This document shows positions 1-9,038 of a stretch of DNA of 64,000 nucleotides, piece by piece. Both the position numbers and the translations under genes were made by a program. This DNA comes from CBDANO01 sp965197665. GTDB taxonomy: Bacteria > Chloroflexota > Dehalococcoidia > Lucifugimonadales > UBA3495. Position 1 is the stretch's first letter; each line of letters starts with the position of its first letter. The DNA lies in contig CBDANO010000003.1 of assembly GCA_965197665.1 (NCBI GenBank), positions 496,001 through 560,000 on the forward strand, in the 5' to 3' direction. The notes under the pieces were generated by a model, which saw only the letters and a list, made by a program, of their open reading frames with translations, was not told where the DNA came from and did no database searches.

Positions 1-476
1 TGGATGTCCGGCAGTAGCCCGTAGGTCTCCAGGTTCGCCACCGAGGCCACCGGCACCCCTTTGCAAACCAAGGCTCTGGGAAGTCCCCGGCCGATGTTTA
101 CCCCGGTCAGCACGTTCTCACCCTGGGGGTCCAAGTCCCTTATGGCGGCCCCCAGCCAGCCCACGGTGCCCAACTCCTCCGGCTGGGCGGTGTACCACAC
201 GTCCCTTGACCGGAAGTGGGAACGGTTGGGGTTGGGATAGCCGATGCCGTTGATGATGGCTAGCTTTCCATCGTCCCAAAGGTCCTTCATGGGTTGCAGG
301 TTTGGGTTGAGACCCAGTTCATCGTCTATCCTGAGCACGTCCTCTTGGGGTATGCCGATGCTGGAGCGGAAATCGCGGTAGAGCCCGTTATTGTAGGGAA
401 TCACTGTGTTGAGGCCGTCGTTGCCGCCCACCAACTCTATTACCACCACCGCTCGGTCCCGTTTAGTCGAAGTCAT
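1..476 (-). CDS. DUF1501 family protein, 3' part outside window
   Basis: The N-terminal 158 residues are visible and the gene runs off the window's left edge. The start ATG at 476 follows a good ribosome site (AAGGAG). The protein opens MTSTKRDRAVVVIELVGGND and continues with the GGNDGLNTVIPY motif typical of DUF1501, a sulfatase/phosphatase-fold family usually paired with DUF1800. No Tat or Sec signal is visible, unlike many family members. It is the last gene of a minus-strand operon with the NHL and DUF1800 genes, 38 bp after the NHL stop. The biochemical function of the family is not established. Confidence 0.85.
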   Translation of the reverse strand, partial: MTSTKRDRAVVVIELVGGNDGLNTVIPYNNGLYRDFRSSIGIPQEDVLRIDDELGLNPNLQPMKDLWDDGKLAIINGIGYPNPNRSHFRSRDVWYTAQPEELGTVGWLGAAIRDLDPQGENVLTGVNIGRGLPRALVCKGVPVASVANLETYGLLPDI

Positions 477-514
477 ATAGGCTCTCCTTACTAAATCCTC
501 GGCTTTGATATTTG

Positions 515-1543
515 CTAAGCGCTTCGCTTGAACACCTGGATCCGGTGACGATTGCTTTCCGTCACCAAGACCGCGCCCGTATTGTCCAGCTTGACGGATA
601 CCGGCGACCAGAAGTACTTCTCGATGTGCGACGACACCTCGTGGGGTTCGTCCACGAACCAGTCGTGCTCCAACTCCAGGTCTGCTCTGGACCTGGCCCC
701 CGCCTCTTCGAGATTTATGTTCAAGAAGTCCTGGGCCCAACCGGACGTGGTGGCTTGGCCCCGCCGCTTGGTCACAAATCCACCGGAAGGGTCCAGGACT
801 TGCAACCTCTCGTTGCCCCAGTCGGCAACGTACATGTAGCCGTCATCATCGACGGCTACGCTGGAAGGCCGGTGGAACTCCCCGTCGTTCCGTCCCGAAG
901 CGCCGTAGCTGGCCAGGTACTCGCCCCGGGGCGAGTACTTCTGGATGCGGTCATTGCCCCAGTCGGCCACGTATACCGCCCCCACGGCGTCGACGGTCAC
1001 ACCCCAGGGGAGGTTAAGCTGCCCGGGACCGCCCTCTGCGGCGCCGAAGCCGAGCAAGAAGTTACCTTGGGAAGTGAATTTCTGGATGCGGTGGTTATAG
1101 GTGTCCGCCACGTAGAGGTTATCCTCGCTGTCGAAAGCCAGGCCGGAGGGGGTATCGAAGTCCCCATCGCCGGCGCCGCGGCGGCCGAATTTATACCGGA
1201 ACAAGCCGTCACGGTCGAAGGCCGACACCCGGTGTAGGTGCTCGTCGCTCACGAAGACCCGGCCTTGGCTGTCCACGGCGCAGCCCGACGGCCAAATGAA
1301 CTGGCCGTCGCCCTCGCCAAAGGAACCGAAATTACCAAAGTAGTCGCCGTCTATCGTGCACATGGTGACCCGAACGCCCCTGTTATCGTTTTCCAGCGAC
1401 TTGTTCACCACGTACAGGCGCCCATCTGAGGCCACGGCCGTATCCACGGGGTAGTAGAACCCCCGGCCCTCCATGGTGGTGATCCCGAAAGTGAAGCCGT
1501 ATTCCAGGAAGTCCGGTTTCGTTGTCGTCTGGGTGGCGCTCAT
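515..1543 (-). CDS. NHL-repeat beta-propeller protein
   Basis: 342 residues. Successive blades contain the NHL signature, for example residues around VYVADWGNDRIQKYSPRGEY, FVSDEHLHRVSAFDRDG and LYVADTYNHRIQKF, giving about six blades. NHL propellers bind proteins or other ligands and a few are lyases. No catalytic residues can be assigned and no signal peptide is seen. The ATG at 1543 follows AAAGGCGGG. The gene lies between DUF1800 (55 bp upstream) and DUF1501 (38 bp downstream), so the three are probably co-transcribed and may act together on the same substrate or surface structure. That role is inferred from context only. Confidence 0.85.
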   Translation of the reverse strand: MSATQTTTKPDFLEYGFTFGITTMEGRGFYYPVDTAVASDGRLYVVNKSLENDNRGVRVTMCTIDGDYFGNFGSFGEGDGQFIWPSGCAVDSQGRVFVSDEHLHRVSAFDRDGLFRYKFGRRGAGDGDFDTPSGLAFDSEDNLYVADTYNHRIQKFTSQGNFLLGFGAAEGGPGQLNLPWGVTVDAVGAVYVADWGNDRIQKYSPRGEYLASYGASGRNDGEFHRPSSVAVDDDGYMYVADWGNERLQVLDPSGGFVTKRRGQATTSGWAQDFLNINLEEAGARSRADLELEHDWFVDEPHEVSSHIEKYFWSPVSVKLDNTGAVLVTESNRHRIQVFKRSA

Positions 1544-1598
1544 TACCCGCCTTTCATTATTCCTAGGCTATATTCCCAGACTTGATCCGCGGGCCTGC

Positions 1599-3038
1599 TC
1601 ATGCCCGCTGGAACTCCTTGGTGGAAGCAACCATGCGCAAGACTCCGGCAATTCGCTGGCGGGCCTCCGCTTCGCCGTCGTTGGAGGCTGCCGGCGTAAC
1701 GCCGGCCTTGGAAGCGAAGTCTACCAACACCCTCCGGGTATCTTCGGAGACGGAAATCGCTCCCACTTGGTCCAAGCATTCGTCCACCAGCGTATCCGGG
1801 GATATGCTGCCGCCATTCTTGGAAACTACCAGGTCGATCATGGCTTGGACACCCGGTTTGGCGGCGTCCCCGATTTGCTGGGTAGCAAAGTTGACTCGTT
1901 CCACCAAGTTGCCGGTATCTAGCCAATCGACCCCTTGGTGCCAACCCTCGACACTGGGAGGACTGTTCAGGTGCTGCCCCATGTAGAGAGCTTGGAAGAA
2001 ACGCTCCAGTATTTCCCGCCGGGGCCTGTCGAATTCTCCGGTCAACCGGGCCACGCCGGCCACCAACTCCACGGGGCTTTTTACCTTGGTGTACCAGGAG
2101 CTTCGAGACTTGAAGAACTCGGAATTGAACACCGTCCGCAGCATGGAAAGGATGTCGTAATTGCTGTCCAGATAGGCCTTCGACAGTTGGTCGATGGCGT
2201 CGGGGTCGATGGGCGGCGTGTGGGGCCACTCGGGCACGGGGGGCTCGTCGGCCACGAAGAAGCTGTACATGTGCCTGGAGATGAACTGCGCCGCAGCCTC
2301 TTGCCGGCAAATGATGTCGATTACGTCTTCGCCATTGAAGCGGCCCCGCTGCCCCAAGAACTCCTTCTCCCCGTCGTCATGGTCTTCGGGATGATACTCG
2401 AAGTGCCAGGATATGCGCCCGTAGGGCCAGTTGGAGTCCCGCTGGGAACGCAACTCCATGTACTCCCGGTTGGCGATGGTCCAGCCGGTAAAGGCCCTAG
2501 CGCACTCCTTGATGTCCTCTTCGGTATAGCTGCCCACGCCCATCGAGAACAATTCCAGCAACTCCCTGCCGTAGTTCTCGTTTATGGCGTCCTTGTGATT
2601 GTCCTGATTGTCCAACCAGATGATCATGGCCGGGTTCTTGGACAATTCCACCAAGAGGGTGCGGAAGCTGCCCATACCGTAGCGCCGGAACATCCTGGTC
2701 TGGTCGGACAGGGCCTTGCCGTGGATGACCTTGGGGTAAGCGGTAGCGAAAATACCGTGCCAGAAAAGAGCCATCTTTTCTCGTAACGGAGTGGAAGTGG
2801 TTGCCATGCGGTAGATCCAGTTCTCGCCGGCGCCATAGGGACCCATCATTCCGGAAAGCTCTGGATGGAATCGCCGGATCAACTCGTCGGGTATCCGCTC
2901 CTCGTCCTTGGCAGCGAGCAACTCCTCTACCGTTGCTTCGTACCCCTTAGCGGCGTAATGGTCGAGTTGGTCCCTGGGAGCGCCGAACCCGGCCCTCCGC
3001 ATAAGGTGGGCTATCAACTGAACGTCAGCGTTTCCCAT
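1599..3038 (-). CDS. DUF1800 family protein
   Basis: 479 residues, full length for the family. The N-terminus IAHLMRRAGFGAPRDQL and the internal NENYGRELLELFSMGVG and ARAFTGW blocks are diagnostic of DUF1800. The start at 3038 follows CAAGGAGAGTCGC, a strong ribosome site. It is the first gene of the DUF1800 - NHL - DUF1501 operon. DUF1800 and DUF1501 are commonly adjacent in Planctomycetes, Chloroflexota and Acidobacteria. Their role is unknown, with a link to surface or secreted material suspected. Confidence 0.9.
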   Translation of the reverse strand: MGNADVQLIAHLMRRAGFGAPRDQLDHYAAKGYEATVEELLAAKDEERIPDELIRRFHPELSGMMGPYGAGENWIYRMATTSTPLREKMALFWHGIFATAYPKVIHGKALSDQTRMFRRYGMGSFRTLLVELSKNPAMIIWLDNQDNHKDAINENYGRELLELFSMGVGSYTEEDIKECARAFTGWTIANREYMELRSQRDSNWPYGRISWHFEYHPEDHDDGEKEFLGQRGRFNGEDVIDIICRQEAAAQFISRHMYSFFVADEPPVPEWPHTPPIDPDAIDQLSKAYLDSNYDILSMLRTVFNSEFFKSRSSWYTKVKSPVELVAGVARLTGEFDRPRREILERFFQALYMGQHLNSPPSVEGWHQGVDWLDTGNLVERVNFATQQIGDAAKPGVQAMIDLVVSKNGGSISPDTLVDECLDQVGAISVSEDTRRVLVDFASKAGVTPAASNDGEAEARQRIAGVLRMVASTKEFQRA

Positions 3039-3207
3039 GCGACTCTCCTTGAGCGTGGATGGGTCTTATTTACACACGAAAATAGGGCGCTGGTTAACCA
3101 GAATATTAAGCCTTCCCGCGGGCTGGCGTCAAGTAGCCGCCGCTTGACGGGTGCCCGAGGGAAGGCGCCCTTGGACTCCGGCGCTTGATCCGGGACTACG
3201 CCGCGGC

Positions 3208-4047
3208 CTAGCCCCCGGGATAGACGGACTGCTTGCCCAACTGGGGCCAAGCCGCCGGCGCTCCAGCACGCTCCAACCGCTCCTCCAGAGGTAAGCTCTC
3301 ATCCCAGTAATACCCGATGAACCGGCGCCCGTTCACCTCATTGGAGGCTTCGGAAGCAAGCCAGACCACCGGCGCTTGCATAACTTCCGGTTGGAGCAGG
3401 GTGCCGCGGTTGAACCCGGCGTCGTCAGGGATGATGTTGGTATTGGTCGGCCCGCCGGGCACCAGGACGTTGGCCGTTACCCCGGTGCCTTCCAGCTCCC
3501 GGGCCATTAGAGCCACGAGGGCCTCGTGACCGGCTTTGGAGGGACCGTAAGGGGTTACCCCTTTCCGGTACATGGTGTCGACGCTGGTGGTCACGCCGAT
3601 GATACGGCCCCAGTTCTGGTCCAGCATACGGCTTACGGCGGCCCGGGCCATGTAGAAAGCTCCGCTGAAGTTGACCGCTATCACTTGGTCCCATGATTCG
3701 GGAGAAATCTCCCAGAATCGTTTCCGATCGGTACCGAAGTTGACCACGCTAATACCGGCGTTGTTAATTAAGATGTGCAGACCACCCAGTTCCGCCTCGG
3801 CCCTTGCGACCACCGCTTCGGCGCTGCCGGGGTCGGCAACGTCGGAAACGATGGGTAGAACGCAGTCATCGCCGCCGGTCTCGCGAATATCACTAGAGGT
3901 TTGCTCCAGCCAGTCTTCGTTGACGTCCACCATAGCGACCCGGGCCCCGGCCAGCACCAGGGCTTCGGTCATTGCCCGTCCCAGGCCTCTGGGGCTGCCC
4001 GCTCCGGTAACTATAGCTACCTTGCCTTGCAGCGGTCTTTCCATCAT
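3208..4047 (-). CDS. SDR family NAD(P)-dependent oxidoreductase
   Basis: 279 residues, a classical short-chain dehydrogenase. The cofactor-binding glycine motif is TGAGSPRGLGRA (residues about 15-26). NNAG follows near residue 92, and the catalytic Tyr and Lys sit in YGPSKAG. The C-terminal extension (ESLPLEERLERAG) is longer than in minimal SDRs. The substrate cannot be told. Two in-frame ATGs (4047, 4044) could start it. It is divergent from the Memo gene and 160 bp from DUF1800, so it is probably a separate transcription unit. Confidence 0.9.
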   Translation of the reverse strand: MMERPLQGKVAIVTGAGSPRGLGRAMTEALVLAGARVAMVDVNEDWLEQTSSDIRETGGDDCVLPIVSDVADPGSAEAVVARAEAELGGLHILINNAGISVVNFGTDRKRFWEISPESWDQVIAVNFSGAFYMARAAVSRMLDQNWGRIIGVTTSVDTMYRKGVTPYGPSKAGHEALVALMARELEGTGVTANVLVPGGPTNTNIIPDDAGFNRGTLLQPEVMQAPVVWLASEASNEVNGRRFIGYYWDESLPLEERLERAGAPAAWPQLGKQSVYPGG

Positions 4048-4214
4048 AGCTAGATTCCCTCAAACTAGGTCTCTTAGGGCCGCTTCCCCGGGCGTCTGCG
4101 GCGGGCGCGGAGAAGGGTTAGCCCCGCCGCGCAAGGGGGCGGAAGCGTCTAAGATCTCACCCAAGGACTCAATTGTACTTAGGGTCTCGCTATGAGACAA
4201 GCGGCGGCATTGAG

Positions 4215-4220
4215 TATAAT
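4215..4220 (+). promoter_or_regulatory. Possible -10 box (TATAAT) for the Memo gene
   Basis: A perfect TATAAT lies 31 bp before the preferred start codon at 4252, in the divergent gap between the SDR and the Memo gene. No good -35 box is seen at 16-18 bp spacing. Its position argues against the upstream in-frame ATG at 4192. Confidence 0.3.
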
Positions 4221-4251
4221 CACTCACCAAACCGATTCGGTGGGTCCGGCG

Positions 4252-5466
4252 ATGGACGAATTTCCAAAACTCCGTCCTTTGAACCTGGGGTGGTCCGCGT
4301 GGGAAGGACAGCCGGTGCTGGTGCTGCAGGACCCGCTGCGCCTAAGCGGAGGGGCCTTGATGGTGCCCAGGGCCGTCGCTCCGGTGCTGCCGCTTCTGGA
4401 TGGAACCCGGGACTTGGCCGGCGTGCGGCTGGGGTTGCTGCTTCGTGGCGGGGTGGACCTTACCCCGGCGCAGATCGAGACTTTCGTGCAGACCTTGGAT
4501 GATGCGTTACTTCTGGCCAACGACCGCTTCCGGGCCGCCGAAGCGGAACTTCTGCTGGACTACCGGTCCGCCCCCTTCCGCAAGTCGGCCTTCGCGGGGG
4601 CGGGTTACCCCGAAGACCGTCAAGAGCTGCGGAAGTCTTTCGACGACTATGCTCTTCAGGCCGAGCCGTTGAGCCAAGGCGGCGATGGACGAGTCGCGGG
4701 CGTCATAAGCCCCCACATCGACTACGCCAGGGGTTGGCGAACCTACGTTGACACTTGGATGAGGGCCAGGGCCGCGGTGGAAGCGGCGGACTTGATCATC
4801 CTATTAGGAACGGACCACGTAGGAACTCCCGGGAGCTTGACCCCGACCAAGCAGGAGTATGCCACTCCTTGGGGGGTGCTGCCCACCGACGGCGAACTGG
4901 TTGACCGGTTGGTGGACATCCTCGGAGAGGAACGGGCTTTGGGAGAAGAGGTACATCACATCAGCGAGCACTCCATCGAGTTGGCGTCCGTCTGGCTGCA
5001 CTACGTTGCGGGGGGTAAGCCCAAGCGCCTTTTGCCGCTGCTCTGCGGGGCTGATCCAATGTTGGCAAGCCCGGTGGACGGAGACGTGGGTCGATTGCAT
5101 GAAGCCCTCGAATACCTGGCCGGCGTGGCGGCCCAACCGGGAGTGCTTGTGGTTGCCGCCGGGGACGTAAGCCACGTGGGGCCGGCCTTCGGCGACCCCC
5201 GGCCTTTCGACGAATCGGACAAAGCGCGGGTCCGTTCTTCTGACGACCGGTGGTTGGAGTGTGCTTGCAAGGGCAGCAGCGAGCTGTTGGCGGAACACAT
5301 GCGGGAGTACGGGGACTCGACGAGAATCTGCGGCGCCTCACCCATCCGCTGCATGCTGGCCATTCTTGACGGCGCTCAAGGGCGGGTGGTGGCTTACGAC
5401 CAGTGCCCCGCCGACGATAATTTTGGCTCCCTGGTGTCGGTGGCCGGGGTCATCTTCGATGCCTAG
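4252..5466 (+). CDS. Memo-family protein (AmmeMemoRadiSam system protein B-like)
   Basis: 404 residues from ATG 4252. An earlier ATG at 4192 is in frame, but a -10-like box lies between the two. Residues 1 to about 120 form the N-terminal extension often found on Chloroflexota Memo proteins (LRPLNLGWSAWEG...). The Memo domain follows from about residue 145 with GVISPHIDYARG, ILLGTDHVG, the HHISEHSIE block and GDVSHVGPAFG. These supply the conserved His/Asp/Cys metal-site residues. Memo proteins are structurally related to extradiol dioxygenases. AMMECR1 and the radical SAM partner are not adjacent here, so the usual three-gene context is missing. Function is uncertain. Confidence 0.85.
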   Translation: MDEFPKLRPLNLGWSAWEGQPVLVLQDPLRLSGGALMVPRAVAPVLPLLDGTRDLAGVRLGLLLRGGVDLTPAQIETFVQTLDDALLLANDRFRAAEAELLLDYRSAPFRKSAFAGAGYPEDRQELRKSFDDYALQAEPLSQGGDGRVAGVISPHIDYARGWRTYVDTWMRARAAVEAADLIILLGTDHVGTPGSLTPTKQEYATPWGVLPTDGELVDRLVDILGEERALGEEVHHISEHSIELASVWLHYVAGGKPKRLLPLLCGADPMLASPVDGDVGRLHEALEYLAGVAAQPGVLVVAAGDVSHVGPAFGDPRPFDESDKARVRSSDDRWLECACKGSSELLAEHMREYGDSTRICGASPIRCMLAILDGAQGRVVAYDQCPADDNFGSLVSVAGVIFDA

Positions 5467-5514
5467 ACCGGTAAGTGGGCCTTGAAACGCCCCGAAGAGG
5501 GTGTTGAAAAAGTT

Positions 5515-5536
5515 CCCTCTCTCACTTGGGAGAGGG
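5515..5536. repeat. REP-like short palindrome
   Basis: CCCTCTC and GAGAGGG pair around an 8-base loop, followed by GCAGGGTGAGGGC. It lies just after the Memo stop codon. The same kind of CCCTCTC/GAGAGGG intergenic repeat is widespread in bacterial genomes. It could also act as a weak terminator, but no U-run follows. Confidence 0.45.
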
Positions 5537-5708
5537 CAGGGTGAGGGCAAGACCTGGCGGCGGGTTGAACCGGGCGAGGTGGGATTCAAGGCGGCCGCTT
5601 CGAGTACGGGCCGCTTCTTCTCGCCCTTTTATTGTCCCGTATAGTATCCCCGGTTATTATGAATTTGCGTTCTAAAATGTACGTTCGAAAGGGAAGGAGG
5701 ACCACAAA

Positions 5709-6455
5709 ATGAGACTTGACGGCAAGGTAGCGTTCATCAGCGGCGGCGCTAGGGGCATGGGCGCGGCCGAAGCGGCCCTATTCGCTCGGGAAGGGGCCGG
5801 CGTGGCCATCGGCGACATATTGGAAGCGGAGGGCCGCAAGGTGGTGGAGGAAATAAGCGAAGTGGGCGGCCGGGCGATTTTCGTTCCTTTGGACGTGACC
5901 AACGAGGCCCAGTGGGCTGAAGCCGTCGCCGCAACCGTGGCCGAGTTCGGAAAGCTGGACGTTCTGGTGAACAACGCGGGCGTTCCCAGTTGGGGACGGG
6001 TGGAAGACACCTCGGTGGAAAGTTGGGACCGCGTGATGGACATAAACGCCAAGGGTGTGTTCCTGGGGACCAAGGCCGCTATTCCCGAGATGCGCCGGGC
6101 CGGGGGAGGCTCCATCATCAACATATCTTCCCAGTTGGGGTTGGTCGGGACCGACTTCGCCAGCGGCCCGGAGTACCAAGCGTCCAAGGGCGCGGTGCGG
6201 ATATTGACCAAGGCCACTGCCATCCAATACGCCGAGGACGGAATACGGGCCAACTCGGTGCATCCAGGGCCCATCAACACGAGTATGACTGAAACAACCC
6301 AGGCTGACGCGGCCCTCTACGTGTCCCGTATTCCTTTGGGCAGGTACGGCGAACCCAACGAGGTTGCCTACGGCGTCCTCTTCCTGGCCTCGGATGAAGC
6401 GTCCTTCATGACCGGCAGCGAGCTGGTCATCGACGGCGGCTGGACGGCCCAGTAG
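5709..6455 (+). CDS. SDR family oxidoreductase (tandem copy 1)
   Basis: 248 residues. It starts MRLDGKVAFISGGARGMGAA with the TGxxxGxG-like cofactor motif (SGGARGMG), an acidic residue after strand 2 (IGDILEAEG, suggesting NAD over NADP), NNAGV, and catalytic YQASK. It ends FMTGSELVIDGGWTAQ, the usual SDR C-terminus. Length and motifs match the 3-hydroxysteroid/glucose dehydrogenase-like group; the substrate is unknown. The ribosome site AAGGAGG precedes the ATG. It is about two-thirds identical by eye to the next gene, which suggests a tandem duplication. Confidence 0.92.
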   Translation: MRLDGKVAFISGGARGMGAAEAALFAREGAGVAIGDILEAEGRKVVEEISEVGGRAIFVPLDVTNEAQWAEAVAATVAEFGKLDVLVNNAGVPSWGRVEDTSVESWDRVMDINAKGVFLGTKAAIPEMRRAGGGSIINISSQLGLVGTDFASGPEYQASKGAVRILTKATAIQYAEDGIRANSVHPGPINTSMTETTQADAALYVSRIPLGRYGEPNEVAYGVLFLASDEASFMTGSELVIDGGWTAQ

Positions 6456-6559
6456 CCCGGGCCGAGTATACGCCCCCGGTTGAGATGTCCCGGCCAATTC
6501 ATCTCTGGTATTATTCAGGTGGATTCGGCGCTCCGATACCGTAGTTTGGAGAAGCGAAA

Positions 6560-7312
6560 ATGCGGCTTGAAAATAAGGTTGCAATCATTAGCGGGGGCGC
6601 TAGGGGAATGGGCGCCGCGGAGGCCCGCATCTTTGCTCAAGAGGGCGCGAAGGTTGTCATCGGCGACGTTTTAGAAGCGGAAGGGCGCCAGGTTGAAGCC
6701 GAAATCAATGAAAGCGGCGGCGAGTGCCTGTTCCTGCGCCTCGACGTGACTCAGGCGGCGGACTGGGAAAAAGCCGTGGAGACCACCGTGGACCGCTTCG
6801 GCAAGCTGGACATCTTGGTCAACAACGCCGGAGTGGTGGCAAGGGGCACCCTTGACGATACCACGGTGGAGGTGTGGGACTGGGTTATGGATGTCAACGC
6901 CAAGGGTGTGTTCCTGGGCACCAAGGCGGCAATTCCGGAAATGAGGAAAGGGGGCGGCGGCTCCATCGTCAACATCTCTTCCATGTCGGGCAACGTGGGC
7001 CAAGACAGCATCCAGCCGGTGTACAATGCTTCCAAGGGCGCCGTCAGGATATTTACCAAGTCCGCGGCCGTTCAGTACGCCAAGGACAAGATCAGGGTCA
7101 ACTCGGTCCACCCCGGCGCCATAGATACTCCCATGGCGGAGTATAGGTTAGGGAGTCCCGAGCGCCAACAACGGGCCGTTGCGGGCATTCCCTTGGGAAG
7201 AAGCGCCGGGCCTGAGGAAGTGGCTTACGGCGTCCTGTACCTGGCCTCGGACGAAGCATCGTTTGTAACCGGCAGCGAGTTGATAATCGACGGAGGAGCG
7301 ACGGCGCAGTAG
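6560..7312 (+). CDS. SDR family oxidoreductase (tandem copy 2)
   Basis: 250 residues, paralogue of the preceding gene with the same motif order: SGGARGMGAAEAR, VVIGDVLEAEG, NNAGVVARG, YNASKGAVR and a C-terminal VTGSELIIDGGATAQ. It is separated by 104 bp that contain a TATTAT sequence, so it may have its own promoter. The divergence of the substrate-side residues (SMSGNVGQDSIQP against SQLGLVGTDFASG) suggests different substrates. Exact substrate unknown. Confidence 0.92.
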   Translation: MRLENKVAIISGGARGMGAAEARIFAQEGAKVVIGDVLEAEGRQVEAEINESGGECLFLRLDVTQAADWEKAVETTVDRFGKLDILVNNAGVVARGTLDDTTVEVWDWVMDVNAKGVFLGTKAAIPEMRKGGGGSIVNISSMSGNVGQDSIQPVYNASKGAVRIFTKSAAVQYAKDKIRVNSVHPGAIDTPMAEYRLGSPERQQRAVAGIPLGRSAGPEEVAYGVLYLASDEASFVTGSELIIDGGATAQ

Positions 7313-7342
7313 ATAGGGGACCCCGAATTAGGAGGACGGTAA

Positions 7343-8329
7343 GTGCCGGCAAACCTGCCTCCCCACTACTACGTAGCCGAGGAGAAGTACCGGGCCGCTC
7401 GGGGTCCGGCGCAGAAGGCCGCCGCTCTTCAGGATATGCTGTCGGCCACCCCGAAACACAAGGGGACCGATCACCTCCGCGCCGACCTCCGGGCCAAAGT
7501 AGCCCGGGCTATGGAGGAACTGGAGCACCCCAAGCGGGAGTCCGGCCAACCGCAGCCCTACGCCGTTCGCAAAGAGGGGGCCGGCCAAGCGGTCCTCATC
7601 GGCTTGCCCAACTCGGGAAAGTCCAGTCTATTGGCCTCTTTGACCGGGGCGGCGGCGAAAGTAGCGGAGTACCCCTTCACCACCCGTCTTCCTTTGCCCG
7701 GAATGCTCCGCTATGAGAACATCCTGATTCAGTTGGTAGACACACCGGCCATCAACGACCGGGAAGTACAAGCCCGTTTATTCAGTATGCTGAGAAACAC
7801 GGACTTACTGCTTGTGGTGGTGGACTTGTCTGGGGACCCATTGACGGAAGTCGACGAGGTGATGTCGGAGTTGGACCACTACGGCTTCCGCCTCTTGGGT
7901 GAAGGACAAGAGCCGGACCCTGAGGACCACGGGGCGCAAAAGAAGGCGCTGCTGGTTGCAAACAAGTCCGATTCTCCGGATGCCGACGCGGCTTTCGAGT
8001 TGCTGGAAGAGCTTTACCGCGGGCGGTTCCCGTTGGTGAAGGTGTCCGCGGCTGCCGGGGTGGGCTTGGAGGTCCTGGCCCGGGCCGTCTTCGACGCTCT
8101 GAGCAAGGTCAGGGTTTACCTGAAGTCCCGGGGCTCCCAGCCGGACTACGACCAACCCTTGATCTTGGCCCGGGGCAGCATGGTGGAGGACGCGGCCCAG
8201 TTGGTGCACAAGGACTGGACGCGGCGGGTAAAGTACGCGCTACTCTGGGGATCGGGAAAGTTCGAGGGCCAGCGGGTTGGGCGCGACTACGTTTTAGTCG
8301 ACGGCGACGCCATTGAACTGCGCGCCTAA
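7343..8329 (+). CDS. DRG/Obg-type GTPase with TGS domain
   Basis: 328 residues from a GTG start preceded by AGGAGG at 7330. An N-terminal helical part (1-75) precedes the G domain. G1 is GLPNSGKSS (residues 87-95), the switch region has EYPFTTR, G3 is DTPA (133-136) and G4 is NKSD. The C-terminal 75 residues (VRVYLKSRGSQ to IELRA) match a TGS domain. The family (archaeal/eukaryotic DRG-like) binds ribosomes or RNA. The cellular role here is not known. It lies 30 bp after the SDR, so it may be co-transcribed. Confidence 0.88.
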   Translation: MPANLPPHYYVAEEKYRAARGPAQKAAALQDMLSATPKHKGTDHLRADLRAKVARAMEELEHPKRESGQPQPYAVRKEGAGQAVLIGLPNSGKSSLLASLTGAAAKVAEYPFTTRLPLPGMLRYENILIQLVDTPAINDREVQARLFSMLRNTDLLLVVVDLSGDPLTEVDEVMSELDHYGFRLLGEGQEPDPEDHGAQKKALLVANKSDSPDADAAFELLEELYRGRFPLVKVSAAAGVGLEVLARAVFDALSKVRVYLKSRGSQPDYDQPLILARGSMVEDAAQLVHKDWTRRVKYALLWGSGKFEGQRVGRDYVLVDGDAIELRA

Positions 8330-8429
8330 CGAGCCCCCGCAGCCGGGACCCTCGAATTATGGCCGGGTAATGAAGTGCCTAACGAGCCCCTGCAGCAGAC
8401 GCCCTCGAATAATGACCGGGTAATGATTG
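8324..8429 (+). repeat. Tandem 53-bp direct repeat
   Basis: Two adjacent, roughly 85% similar copies (8324-8376 and 8377-8429) each begin GCCTAACGAGCCCC and end CCGGGTAATGA. The first copy contains the stop codon of the GTPase gene. The second copy runs up to the start of the 3-methyladenine glycosylase gene. It looks like a local duplication of the intergenic spacer. Confidence 0.8.
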
Positions 8430-8438
8430 GGACATGAT

Positions 8439-9038
8439 ATGACAGAAGAAGAAGGCCTCAAACGGTGTCCCTGGGTTGACCTCACCAAAGCGGACTACGT
8501 CGATTATCACGACCGGGAATGGGGCGTACCGGTGTACGACGACCGGTTGTTGTTCGAATTCATTCTGCTTGAGGGCGCTCAAGCCGGGCTGAGTTGGTAC
8601 ACCGTGTTGCAAAAGCGGGAGAACTACCGTCGCGCTTTCGACGGCTTCGACCCGGAATTGGTCGCCGGGTACGATGAGGCTCGGATATCGGCCCTTTTGG
8701 AAGATCCGGGGATCATCCGCAATCGGTTGAAGGTCCTATCCGCGGTCAGCAACGCTCAGCGGTTTTTGGACGTCCAGCAAGAGCTTGGCAGCTTTAGCGC
8801 CTACATTTGGCAGTTCGTGGATGGCCGGCCGAAGGTGAACGAGTTCCGGGACCTGAGCGAATACCCCGCCACCAGCCCGGAGTCGGACGCCATGAGCAAG
8901 GACCTGCGGAGGCGGGGGTTCAAGTTCGTAGGCTCCACCATCTGCTACGCCCACATGCAGGCCACCGGGATGGTCAATGATCATACCCTGGATTGCTTCC
9001 GAAGGCGGGAAATCATAAGCGCCTATGGGATGGGCTAG
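8439..9038 (+). CDS. tag: DNA-3-methyladenine glycosylase I
   Basis: 199 residues from ATG 8439 (a TTG 12 bp upstream is also in frame). RCPWV (zinc ligand Cys), the DYVDYHDREWGVPVYDD block, LEGAQAGLSWYTVL and the C-terminal VNDHTLDCF (His and Cys zinc ligands) are the Tag signatures. The enzyme excises 3-methyladenine from alkylated DNA. It converges with and overlaps the RidA gene by 4 bp at the stop codons. Confidence 0.93.
   Translation: MTEEEGLKRCPWVDLTKADYVDYHDREWGVPVYDDRLLFEFILLEGAQAGLSWYTVLQKRENYRRAFDGFDPELVAGYDEARISALLEDPGIIRNRLKVLSAVSNAQRFLDVQQELGSFSAYIWQFVDGRPKVNEFRDLSEYPATSPESDAMSKDLRRRGFKFVGSTICYAHMQATGMVNDHTLDCFRRREIISAYGMG

Noticed and set aside
4192..4251. Upstream ATG giving a 20-residue longer Memo protein
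   Set aside because: The extension has no family similarity and contains a TATAAT sequence; ATG 4252 fits the family N-terminus.
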